From positions 1 to 15,428 of the forward strand of contig JBLNBX010000084.1 of NCBI GenBank assembly GCA_050260275.1: a stretch of 15,428 bases of DNA, read 5' to 3'. Shown piece by piece: positions 1 to 6,254 of the stretch (positions are counted from its first letter, which is position 1; every line of letters starts with the position of its first letter). Both the position numbers and the translations under genes were made by a program. Below the pieces are notes generated by a model. It searched no databases, was not told the origin of the DNA, and saw nothing but the letters and a program-made list of their open reading frames with translations. Source of the DNA: DATMXS01 sp050260275 (lineage in GTDB: Bacteria; Acidobacteriota; Terriglobia; Bryobacterales; Bryobacteraceae).

Positions 1-140
1 AGGGCATGGCTTCAGCCATGCCGATAGGCGTCTGCCAACGTGGGCTTTAGCCCCTGTACTGATGGTGCTCGATTCGCAACGCTGAAGCCTTGCGCGGGCT
101 CAAGCCCGCCCCCCGCCGAGAGCCCGGCGGAGCCGGGCCT
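1..140. repeat. Dispersed hairpin repeat, copy A (cut by window edge)
   Basis: This non-coding stretch holds several short inverted repeats built on a GGCT-NN-AGCC core: GGCATGGCTTCAGCCATGCC at 3-22, GGGCTTTAGCCC at 42-53 and GCGGGCTCAAGCCCGC at 94-109. Positions 1-30 are the exact reverse complement of 8696-8725. The similarity continues with mismatches to about 8590, so this is an inverted second copy of the same composite repeat. No coding potential was recognised. The function is unknown. It resembles REP-like intergenic repeats, but no associated transposase is present in the window. Confidence 0.7.
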
Positions 141-188
141 ACGGATGAGCCACGGCCGCCGTCCTGCGCAGCCGCGGCTCGACTGCTG

Positions 189-758
189 CTACATTCGTTC
201 GGCCGTGACGTCCACGGGCACGCCCTTGGTCACGGAGTCGTAAACGGGCGAGTACATCGGGCCGAGCTTGCCCAGCTCCTGCAGTTGTTCATCCGACACA
301 TCGGCCTTGATCTTGAACTTGATCCGGATGTTCTTGTAGCCGTTGCGCACGTTCGGGTCCAGTCCGAGAAAGCCTCGCAGATCGATGTCGCCTTCGACGG
401 ACGATTCGACCTCGTCGATCTGAATCCCCTTTGCCGCGGCATGCACAACCATCGCCGAGGTTACGCAGGATGTGATAGCCGTCAGCAGGTACTCCACCGG
501 GTTCGGGCCGCGATCCTGGCCTAGCAGAAGCGGCGGCTCATCCGCATCCAGGACGAACTTCTGCTTGTGATTGATCTCCTGCTGGGTGCCGTAGAACGTT
601 GTGATTGTCGAGCGGTTCAGCCCGCCGTCGATCCATTCGTTTTTCAGGCGGAACTTGAAATCACCGAGCTTGGGTGTTGCCTTGATGGCGTCTAGAGTTT
701 TGAAGAGATCGCCGACATTGAGGCCGTTGACGATCCTGTCTTCCCGCATTTCCCTCAT
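189..758 (-). CDS. OsmC family protein
   Basis: A 189-residue cytoplasmic protein of the OsmC/Ohr superfamily, whose members are thiol peroxidases or related stress proteins. The start at 758 is chosen because AGAGGAGG lies 7 bases upstream. The frame is open further upstream, but that extension has no ribosome site and an unlikely composition. Visible features are the GPNPVEYLL segment before the central helix and a Cys at residue 98 (AITSCVTSAM), which matches the peroxidatic Cys. The C-terminal YSPVYDSVTKGVPV segment (about 169-182) has Ser170 where classical OsmC and Ohr carry a second, resolving Cys. It is therefore a one-Cys member, and organic hydroperoxide reduction by the usual two-Cys cycle cannot be assumed. 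It stands alone on the minus strand downstream of the GH67 gene, separated by a repeat-filled gap. The family call is firm; the substrate is unknown. Confidence 0.88.
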   Translation of the reverse strand: MREMREDRIVNGLNVGDLFKTLDAIKATPKLGDFKFRLKNEWIDGGLNRSTITTFYGTQQEINHKQKFVLDADEPPLLLGQDRGPNPVEYLLTAITSCVTSAMVVHAAAKGIQIDEVESSVEGDIDLRGFLGLDPNVRNGYKNIRIKFKIKADVSDEQLQELGKLGPMYSPVYDSVTKGVPVDVTAERM

Positions 759-1169
759 CGATGTGCCTCCTCTGAGTTTCGTGAATTGCCGGGAGCGCGA
801 TGGCATCACGCGCTGTCTGATACCAGCATGACACCGAAAACGGGTGCGGGCACGGTAGAGATGGGTTTTCTCAGATCCGTGCCGCCCGGCCGGAAGGGCC
901 GCGCCGGGCGCAGACCCGCGGGCGGGCGGGTGCACCGTGCGGCCTCACGGTCGCGCGGTTCGAGCAGGCTCTTTGATGGGGGTCGGGACTTCAGTCCGCG
1001 GGGGACTTCAGCTCCGCACACTGCGGCCTGCCAAATCTCTGGGCAGGGCTGAAGCCCTCTGCGGGCTCAAGCCCGTCCCCAGGAGCCCTGTGGTGCTGGC
1101 GCGAAGCGCCATAGCAGCCCCGGCAGGGGCGGTAGATAGTAGCCTAGGGCGTAAGCCGTTACAGGCCTC
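759..1169. other. Gene-free spacer between GH67 and OsmC genes
   Basis: No gene is supported here. The OsmC ribosome site lies at the left edge (about 764-774). The middle (about 880-950) is very GC-rich, with CCCGGC/GCCGGG-type self-complementary pieces. The right half is the hairpin repeat copy described separately. Confidence 0.6.
986..1160. repeat. Dispersed hairpin repeat, copy B
   Basis: This is a composite of short palindromic modules. Positions 986-1027 match the reverse complement of 8922-8963 at 35 of 42 bases. Positions 1114-1160 match the reverse complement of 8817-8863 at 40 of 47 bases, without gaps. Between them lie AGGGCTGAAGCCCT (1045-1058) and CGGGCTCAAGCCCG (1062-1075), which resemble modules of copy A. 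In the 47-base module most differences fall in presumed loops (for example GCCCC-TGCC-GGGGC against GCCCC-TTAC-GGGGC), as expected if the folded structure is kept. Function unknown. Confidence 0.72.
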
Positions 1170-3689
1170 TCAGTTGCTCAGAATCTCTATGTAGTCGAGC
1201 CCGGCGCGTTCGCCGCCGTCCGGAATGCCCTCGATGCGTATCTCGTCGCCTGGCCGCAGCGGCACGCCGCGCGTCAGGCGCCGGGTTGCCGAGTGCGCGT
1301 CGATCTTCCGCGTCGGGATGTCGTCCGGCGCAGTCCACTCGTCCACCAGTTGAGCGTTGACAAACAGCTTGAAGCGCGAGACTCCGTTCATCTGGTCGAA
1401 GTAGCGCGTGCTCAGCGTGTACCAGCCCGGCTTGCCGCTGAACTTCAGCGATGCCGAGCACAACGTTGCCGGCTCCATGCACGCGATCGCCTTACTCATC
1501 GAAGCGGCCTCGAACGGCTTCACATCGACGACGGAGTAGCCCTTCAATGTCAGCGCTTCGGCCTCGTAGCGGTTGGGGTAGTTCCCCGCCCTGCCGGTCT
1601 TGTCGGGGATGCCGGAGGTCTTCAGGAACCAGTAATTCACCGCGTCGCGCCACACCTCGGCGTGCCCGGCCTGATACTCGAGCGCGGCCAGGATCTCCTT
1701 ATACCGCTGCTCGTCAATCCGGCCTTCGAGCGCCTTCCACTGCTCCGGATACTTCGCGACCGCCTCCGCGCCGGCGTAGTGCGCGTCGTAAATGTGCTGG
1801 ATGACAGTCTTGCCCGAGTGCAGAACGTGCGTGTACGGCACATGGTGCATGAACAGGATCAACTCGTCCGGGCACGTTTCGAGCGATTCATACACTTTCG
1901 CCACCTCCGGCCGGTACTGGCCGATGAAACCGGTTCCGGTGGCGACGGTGCGGTTCATTCCGGAGCCCTTCTCGTCGGAGCGGTGCCACTGGCCCCAGCC
2001 GTTGCGCTCTGAGGCCTCGACCGCGGGGCCATAGTGGTTGCCCGTAATCTCCGTTAGCGTCTGCAACCCCAGCGGCCCGGTGTGGTTCTCGAAATCGCGC
2101 CAGGAGGCCAGCTGCATCGTGGTGATGGTCTTGACGACGAGCGGGTCGTGCGAGAACGTGAGGCGGGTCCACTCGTCGATGATCTGCTCGGAAGTGAGAT
2201 CGGGGTTCCATGCAAGGCGGCCAAAACCGTACAGGTTCGCCTGTGACATGTGGTGCCGCAGCCAGTTCACATCCATCCCGACGTTTGACACGCCGACGAA
2301 ACCGCCCACAGGCCGGTTGAACACCTTACCCGCCACCAGCGCCTTCACCGGCGTGCCCGCGCCGCGCGCGTGCATGTCGAAATCGAGCGCCTCCTTCCAC
2401 ATGGGGACCAGAAACACCATGTAGCGGGCCTGCATGAAGTATTCCTGCGTGATCTGAAGCTCGACGGCCTGGTTGGTCTTCTCGAGCGCGCCGAACAGCG
2501 GCGACGCCGGCTCGCGCACCTGGAAATCGATTGGGCCGTGCTTGATCTGGATGATCACGTTGTCCTCGAACTTGCCGTCGAGATGGATGAAGTTGTCGTA
2601 GGCGGCGCGGGCGCGGTCGTTCTTAAGGTCGCGCCAGTCCATGCGGTGGTTGTAGACGAAGCCGCGGTAGAAGATCACGCCGTTGTGCGCCTTGAGCGGG
2701 CGCGCGATGACGTTTGCGGCATCGGCGTGCGTGCGGCCATAGGCGGACGGGCCCAGGCGGCCTTCCGAGTCGGCCTTCACGACGAAGCCGGCCAGATCCG
2801 GAACGGCGCGGTAGATCTCGTCGATCTTGTCCTTCCACCACTTGATGACCCGCTCGTCAAGCGGATCGAACGTGTCTAGCTTCCCGAGCCGCTGTGGGCT
2901 GCTGAAATCGAGCGAGAGCGCGACGCGCACGCCCCACGGCCGGAACGCCTCGGCGATTCGCGCCACCTGCGGCAGGAACTCCGTCGCGATCGCTCGCGTG
3001 TTGGCGTTCACATTGTTGATGGAGCACGCGTTGATGCCGAGCGAGGCCAACAGGCGCCCGTAGTCGCGCACCCGGCTGAGGTCCTCGCGCACGTTGTCGT
3101 TCTCGAAGAAGATCGAGGGCCCGCCGTAGCCGCGCTCGATCGAGCCGTCCAGGTTATCCCAGTGGTTCACCCACCGTATCGGAGCGTAAGGCTCCTCGCG
3201 CACATCGAGCGGCTCGATGGCCTGGTGCAGGGCGATCCTCCGCAGCAGCGCGAAAGCGCCGTAGAGCGCGCCGCGATCGTTCGCGCCGGCTATCACGATG
3301 TGCCTGCGCCCGTTCGCAGTCCGGCTGTATAGATGGAATCCGTCTTCCGCGAGCGCGCCCTTCAGGGCGAGCGCGGGAACGGCAGCGGCGATGTCCGCGG
3401 CCGTGCCGATAACTATGGCGCTCTCGGCCGGCAGTTTCGGTTCGATGCGCAGCGTACGTCCGAGCATGCCTCTCACGCCGCGGATCAGTTCATCGCGGCC
3501 GCTTGCGATGATGGCGGTATCTCCGAGAGCCACCACGGTCGCGGGCAGCGCGTCGTAGCGCGCCCGAACGGCGGTATCGCGAATGGGTGCGTAACGCAGC
3601 CACGCGTCGTAGCCGGTCTCGGCCGGCGCGGACGGGGCGATCAGGAAAGCGGCACACGCCAGAACAATCGAAGCGATCGAGAAGCGCAT
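1170..3689 (-). CDS. Secreted GH67 alpha-glucuronidase with C-terminal CBM-like domain
   Basis: An 839-residue glycoside hydrolase family 67 enzyme. The family releases 4-O-methyl-glucuronic or glucuronic acid from xylan-derived xylo-oligosaccharides. Residues 1-23 form a signal peptide (MRFSIASIVLACAAFL..., likely cut after APA), so it is exported. The catalytic region spans roughly 25-702. VKADSEGRLGPSAYGR (about 304-319) contains the acid Glu309. The bases are Asp371 in HLDGKFEDN and Glu393 in QVREP, matching the Asp/Glu pair of the family. Residues about 703-839 begin RYEAEAL and end GLDYIEIL, which looks like a CBM6/CBM35-type beta-sandwich. This makes the protein longer than the roughly 700-residue GH67 core. 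The start has GGGGA 8 bases upstream. The gene stands alone: no xylanase or transporter lies beside it. The family is secure; the CBM call is an inference from sequence pattern. Confidence 0.93.
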   Translation of the reverse strand: MRFSIASIVLACAAFLIAPSAPAETGYDAWLRYAPIRDTAVRARYDALPATVVALGDTAIIASGRDELIRGVRGMLGRTLRIEPKLPAESAIVIGTAADIAAAVPALALKGALAEDGFHLYSRTANGRRHIVIAGANDRGALYGAFALLRRIALHQAIEPLDVREEPYAPIRWVNHWDNLDGSIERGYGGPSIFFENDNVREDLSRVRDYGRLLASLGINACSINNVNANTRAIATEFLPQVARIAEAFRPWGVRVALSLDFSSPQRLGKLDTFDPLDERVIKWWKDKIDEIYRAVPDLAGFVVKADSEGRLGPSAYGRTHADAANVIARPLKAHNGVIFYRGFVYNHRMDWRDLKNDRARAAYDNFIHLDGKFEDNVIIQIKHGPIDFQVREPASPLFGALEKTNQAVELQITQEYFMQARYMVFLVPMWKEALDFDMHARGAGTPVKALVAGKVFNRPVGGFVGVSNVGMDVNWLRHHMSQANLYGFGRLAWNPDLTSEQIIDEWTRLTFSHDPLVVKTITTMQLASWRDFENHTGPLGLQTLTEITGNHYGPAVEASERNGWGQWHRSDEKGSGMNRTVATGTGFIGQYRPEVAKVYESLETCPDELILFMHHVPYTHVLHSGKTVIQHIYDAHYAGAEAVAKYPEQWKALEGRIDEQRYKEILAALEYQAGHAEVWRDAVNYWFLKTSGIPDKTGRAGNYPNRYEAEALTLKGYSVVDVKPFEAASMSKAIACMEPATLCSASLKFSGKPGWYTLSTRYFDQMNGVSRFKLFVNAQLVDEWTAPDDIPTRKIDAHSATRRLTRGVPLRPGDEIRIEGIPDGGERAGLDYIEILSN

Positions 3690-3701
3690 AGAACCATCCC
3701 C

Positions 3702-3730
3702 TGTTTAGTTCAACCATACGACTTTATCAA
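3702..3730 (-). promoter_or_regulatory. Possible sigma70 promoter of the GH67 gene
   Basis: On the minus strand TTGATA (3725-3730) and TAAACA (3702-3707) are separated by exactly 17 bases, and the -10 lies 12 bases before the GH67 start codon. The -35 is close to consensus and the -10 is weak. This was read by eye only. Confidence 0.35.
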
Positions 3731-4215
3731 CAGAACGAGTCGGGCGCTATTCGTTCTTGCGGTGGCGCCTTCGCGCCGATGCACAGTTGCTCTCGACCAC
3801 GATCGTCTTCGGCCCGCGCGTGCCTGAAGCCTCCTACCGCAGCCGCCTTCGCCGCCTATCCCAACCATGTGCCCATCATTGCCCCGCCCCTTTGAGCCAC
3901 ATCGGAACATGCTGGATCAGGGCGCAGGTGGACCGGGTCAATACGCTATGAAGCAACCGGGAGACGAGTGCGCAGGTACACGCGCAGCAGGTGGTAGACG
4001 CACGCCGCAGCCTGCGCGAGGATGGAGCCGGGGCGGCGCGGGATGCAGCATGAAACCGCGGACGATGTATCAGCGGCGAGACGCTTCCCGCCCGAATAAG
4101 CGATATCAGGGGTTTGCGATGTGCGATCGGGCGCTGTCCAGGGTGGCCCCCTTTTTACTATGTCCCACCTGAAACAGCGGTCTTCCGTTGCGCATCGAAT
4201 GGTTAAGGCGGCTTA
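3731..4215. other. Gene-free spacer upstream of the E2/E1 cluster
   Basis: No convincing gene, RNA or repeat is seen in these 485 bases. The longest plus-strand frame (3867-4172) has a low-complexity Arg/Gly/Pro-rich translation, no ribosome site and no recognisable motif. A pyrimidine run (ccccctttttac, about 4147-4158) is the only sharp compositional feature. The segment separates the divergent GH67 gene from the membrane-protein gene, so it probably holds the promoter of the 4216-5874 cluster. No clear promoter boxes could be picked. Confidence 0.5.
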
Positions 4216-4500
4216 ATGCCAGCCCGCCGTCCGCTTGCGACCGCACGCGCGGGCATGCGTTGGCCGCTGAAGGGGCAAGGGGAGTTGGGCGACGACGAGC
4301 TGAATTTCACGGAAGACGAGGCGCGGTGCTGGGCTTCCGACCCGAACAACCAGCCGCACGATGGCGGCAGGTTTGCGCTGGGGCTGGCTGCGGTGCTGAT
4401 GATCGTCATCGCTGTGCTCACCATCGTCTGGCTGGCGAACTCACCCGGCCCGGCCGTGCCTGCGAGTGGAGAAGCGGTGGGAAGACCCTTCGTCCCCTAG
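4216..4500 (+). CDS. Small single-pass membrane protein, unknown function
   Basis: A 94-residue protein that I do not recognise. An acidic N-terminal half (GELGDDELNFTEDEARCWASD, about 22-42) is followed by one strongly hydrophobic helix at about 52-74 (ALGLAAVLMIVIAVLTIVWL) and a short Pro/Gly-rich tail. This is typical of a single-span inner-membrane protein. It has no signal peptidase site. The start at 4216 has only a weak AAGG upstream; Met14 (4255) is an alternative. It lies 64 bases before the 51-residue gene and points the same way as the E2 and E1 genes, so it may belong to that operon, perhaps as a membrane anchor or target. That link is inferred from position only. Confidence 0.65.
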   Translation: MPARRPLATARAGMRWPLKGQGELGDDELNFTEDEARCWASDPNNQPHDGGRFALGLAAVLMIVIAVLTIVWLANSPGPAVPASGEAVGRPFVP

Positions 4501-4551
4501 TGCGGAGCCGCTCCGCGCCGAGCGGACGGTTGCGCGCCGAAGACCTTACGG

Positions 4552-4557
4552 AGGAGG
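4552..4557 (+). promoter_or_regulatory. Strong ribosome binding site deciding the 4565 start
   Basis: AGGAGG lies 7 bases before the ATG at 4565. It is the best Shine-Dalgarno match in the cluster. It supports translation of the 51-residue protein from 4565 rather than from the upstream in-frame Met at 4466, which falls inside the preceding gene. Confidence 0.75.
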
Positions 4558-4564
4558 TAGCGAG

Positions 4565-4720
4565 ATGCTAGCGAAAGCGGATGCCCGCGCCAACGAGACG
4601 CGCGAGCGGGAATTTCCCGAGATCGAGATTCGCGGAGAGATAGCTGTCATCCGGCTTGATACGCCCGAGGGGGTCATCGAGGAGCGGCAGGTGAAGCTCC
4701 CCAGAACCACCTGGGCCTGA
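4565..4720 (+). CDS. 51-residue orphan protein upstream of E2; candidate modifier or adaptor
   Basis: An unrecognised protein of 51 residues with a very strong ribosome site. The N terminus is charged (MLAKADARANETRERE). Residues about 18-45 (FPEIEIRGEIAVIRLD, then TPEGVIEERQVKL) look like three short beta strands or a beta-hairpin. The C terminus is RTTWA, without the Gly-Gly tail of a classical ubiquitin-like protein. It is also shorter than a full beta-grasp fold of about 70 or more residues. It lies 27 bases before the E2 gene and in the same reading frame, separated by one TGA. Its position next to E2 and E1 makes it a candidate conjugated peptide, a truncated ubiquitin-like protein or an adaptor. 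None of these is shown by sequence motifs. The existence of the gene is likely; its function is unknown. Confidence 0.65.
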   Translation: MLAKADARANETREREFPEIEIRGEIAVIRLDTPEGVIEERQVKLPRTTWA

Positions 4721-4747
4721 CGAAGCGCGCCGGATCAGGAGACGCCG

Positions 4748-5110
4748 ATGCTGACCGAGAACCGGTGGGAGAAAGAACAGCAACTCATGCAGAGCGTCTT
4801 CCCGGAGTTCAAGGTGTTCATGAAGGACTCCAGGTTCGGCTTCGAGGGATACCTCAGGGGACAGCGGTCCGGCCGCATCTACCACGTCGTGATCGAGGCG
4901 GACCGCTCCACCTATCCGCAGTACCCGCCCGACGTTCATATGGACCCCAAGCTGGGCCATCACTGGTACGGGGCGGGCGAGCAGCGCCTGTGCGTCGTAA
5001 GGGACTGGCATGCTGCCCGATCGACATTCGCCAACACGCTGCTCACGGCTGTGAAATACCTCAGCGAGCACGACGGCGAAGTGGACCCGTTCCGCTCGCG
5101 CTGGGACTGA
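4748..5110 (+). CDS. E2 ubiquitin-conjugating enzyme-like protein (UBC fold)
   Basis: A 120-residue protein with the layout of an E2/UBC domain. The N-terminal helix and strands run to about residue 50 (RIYHVVIEAD). Next come the conserved YPQYPPDV (56-63), the His-rich segment HHWY (71-74), RLCVVRDW with catalytic-type Cys82 and Trp87, and a closing helix STFANTLLTAVKYLSEH. This matches the eukaryotic order YP..PP - HP.. - ..CL...W - helix. The expected function is to accept an activated protein modifier from an E1 as a thioester on Cys82. AGGAGA lies 5 bases before the ATG. The E1 gene follows immediately, so the two products very probably work together. Eukaryote-type E2 domains occur in bacteria in CBASS type II (Cap2), Bil and related operons. 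Here E2 is free-standing, not fused to E1. Confidence 0.85.
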   Translation: MLTENRWEKEQQLMQSVFPEFKVFMKDSRFGFEGYLRGQRSGRIYHVVIEADRSTYPQYPPDVHMDPKLGHHWYGAGEQRLCVVRDWHAARSTFANTLLTAVKYLSEHDGEVDPFRSRWD

Positions 5111-5115
5111 CGGCT

Positions 5116-5874
5116 TTGACAACCAGGAACCCGAAGGAACGCGAGGCGCTGGCCGGCTGTCACGTGTCCATCATCGGCTGCGGCAGTTTCGGTTCGGCGC
5201 TCGCCGACATGCTGGTGCGCGCGGGGCTTGGCCGGCTGACGCTGATCGACCCCGAGACGCTGGCGCCGGAAAACATTGAGCGCCACGTCCTGACGCCCCG
5301 CGACCTGGGCCGTCCGAAGGCCGAGGCGCTGGCCGCTCGCATGGCCGAGATCAACCCCGCGCTGCGCGTCGAGGCGCGCGTTGAGAAGTTCCGTGATGCT
5401 GACGGCCTGCTGCTGTCGTGTGCGGACTCGCGCCGCTGCGAGTCCATGGTGAACGCGGTGGCGCTCGAGAAGAAGCTGACAGCCGTCTACGTCGGCGCCT
5501 ACGGCGCGGTGCGTGCTGGCGAAATACAGATCTATGTGCCCGGCCAGACCCCGTGCCGCGAGTGCTTCGCGCAGTTCCGCGAAACGGACCAGGGCGACAC
5601 CAGCGAGGCGCGCTACACCGACCCGGATTTCGACGAAACGCGAACGCCCGGCCAGCCGGGCCTGTGGGGGTCGGTGCTCGCCGTTGCCGGCATCGCGTTC
5701 CGGGTGACGCTGGATCTGCTCCAGGGGAACGCCGTGGATTGCTCGCACCCCCTTTGGATCGTGAACCTGGACTATCCGGGCTTCACTCCCTACGCTGTGT
5801 CGCGCGCTAAGGTGCCGCGCGGATGCGCCGTGTGCGACCCGAGCAAAGTGGCCGAGCTGCGCGTGGAAGTCTAG
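5116..5874 (+). CDS. E1-like ThiF/MoeB-family adenylyltransferase partner of E2
   Basis: A 252-residue ThiF/E1 superfamily enzyme. The family adenylates the C terminus of a beta-grasp protein with ATP. A Rossmann GCGSFG lies at 21-26 and LTLIDPETL at 41-49. The E1 signature NIERH...GRPKAEAL is at about 53-72 (Asn53, Arg56, Lys68). SCADSRRC is at 101-108. Two zinc-type CxxC pairs are CREC (147-150) and CAVC (237-240). Between the pairs the only Cys is C209, in DCSHPLW, so the thioester Cys is not obvious. The start is set at TTG 5116, five bases after the E2 stop. The open frame upstream overlaps E2 entirely and reads as a shadow, and no ATG lies before the Rossmann motif. E2 and E1 are therefore almost certainly co-transcribed. 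MoeB or ThiF (cofactor sulphur transfer) is the alternative, but the adjacent E2 favours protein conjugation. Confidence 0.85.
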   Translation: MTTRNPKEREALAGCHVSIIGCGSFGSALADMLVRAGLGRLTLIDPETLAPENIERHVLTPRDLGRPKAEALAARMAEINPALRVEARVEKFRDADGLLLSCADSRRCESMVNAVALEKKLTAVYVGAYGAVRAGEIQIYVPGQTPCRECFAQFRETDQGDTSEARYTDPDFDETRTPGQPGLWGSVLAVAGIAFRVTLDLLQGNAVDCSHPLWIVNLDYPGFTPYAVSRAKVPRGCAVCDPSKVAELRVEV

Positions 5875-5914
5875 TCGCGGCGAGCGGGGCTCTCGAACAC
5901 CGTTCCTTTGGGGG

Positions 5915-5949
5915 GCGGCTTCAAGCCGCGCAGGGCTTAAAAGCCCTGC
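5915..5949. repeat. Two tandem GGCT..AGCC hairpins
   Basis: GCGGCTTCAAGCCGC (5915-5929) abuts GCAGGGCTTAAAAGCCCTGC (5930-5949). Both share the GGCT...AGCC core of the dispersed hairpin family but have different, internally paired arms. They lie 40 bases after the E1 stop codon and may mark the 3' end of that operon. Confidence 0.65.
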
Positions 5950-6008
5950 AGGGAGATGGCGGGCCTGTTGAGGGCGTCGGCGTGAGCGAAATTTCTACAG
6001 TGCTGGCC

Positions 6009-6043
6009 GGGGCAAGGGGATTCAAACGCCATCCCCTTGCCCC
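6009..6043. terminator. Strong stem-loop after the E2/E1 cluster
   Basis: A perfect 13-bp stem (GGGGCAAGGGGAT at 6009-6021 with its complement at 6031-6043) encloses a 9-base loop. There is no T tract afterwards, so it is not a textbook intrinsic terminator. It could block transcription from the E1 gene, protect the 3' end of that mRNA, or be another intergenic repeat. Confidence 0.4.
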
Positions 6044-6241
6044 AGACCCCCATCCCCGCTCGATGCAGGGCATGAACACGAGTTACCATAGCCGGAACTC
6101 CTCAATTACGACTGGTAGGAAAAACGGGAGCAGGTCAATGCCCGCGCCGGTGATCATGGCCGCGCGGATGGGAACGGCAAGGGCCTGAACAAGGGCCTGT
6201 CCTCGTTCGAGCAGGCGGCGCGTTTCCCGCCTCCGCCGCGC

Positions 6242-6247
6242 TACACT
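6242..6247 (+). promoter_or_regulatory. -10-like TACACT directly before kdsA
   Basis: TACACT lies exactly 7 bases before the kdsA GTG start. Transcription would thus begin at or next to the start codon, giving a leaderless mRNA. There is no usable Shine-Dalgarno site: only GGAA touching the GTG. The -35 is unclear. Confidence 0.35.
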
Positions 6248-6254
6248 TTCGGAA

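Larger units (their letters stand above)
5875..6241. other. Gene-free, hairpin-rich spacer between E1 and kdsA
   Basis: No gene is supported. It contains two adjacent perfect hairpins (5915-5949) and a 13-bp stem-loop (6009-6043), both listed separately. The rest, about 6070-6240, has no recognisable content. Confidence 0.55.

Noticed and set aside
3867..4172. Plus-strand open frame of 101 codons in the spacer before the membrane protein
   Set aside because: Its translation is low-complexity and Arg/Gly/Pro-rich, there is no ribosome site, and no domain pattern was seen. Long chance frames are common at this GC content.
4130..4180. Possible insertion-sequence end (TGTCCCACCTG and a pyrimidine run)
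   Set aside because: No matching inverted end, target duplication or transposase fragment was found nearby.
4188..4571. Alternative frame of 127 codons overlapping the small membrane protein
   Set aside because: It is Arg-rich without structure, while the 4216 frame has a clear transmembrane helix and an acidic soluble part.
4718..4720. TGA as a selenocysteine codon joining the small gene to E2
   Set aside because: No SECIS-like hairpin was recognised just after it, and a good ribosome site precedes the E2 ATG.
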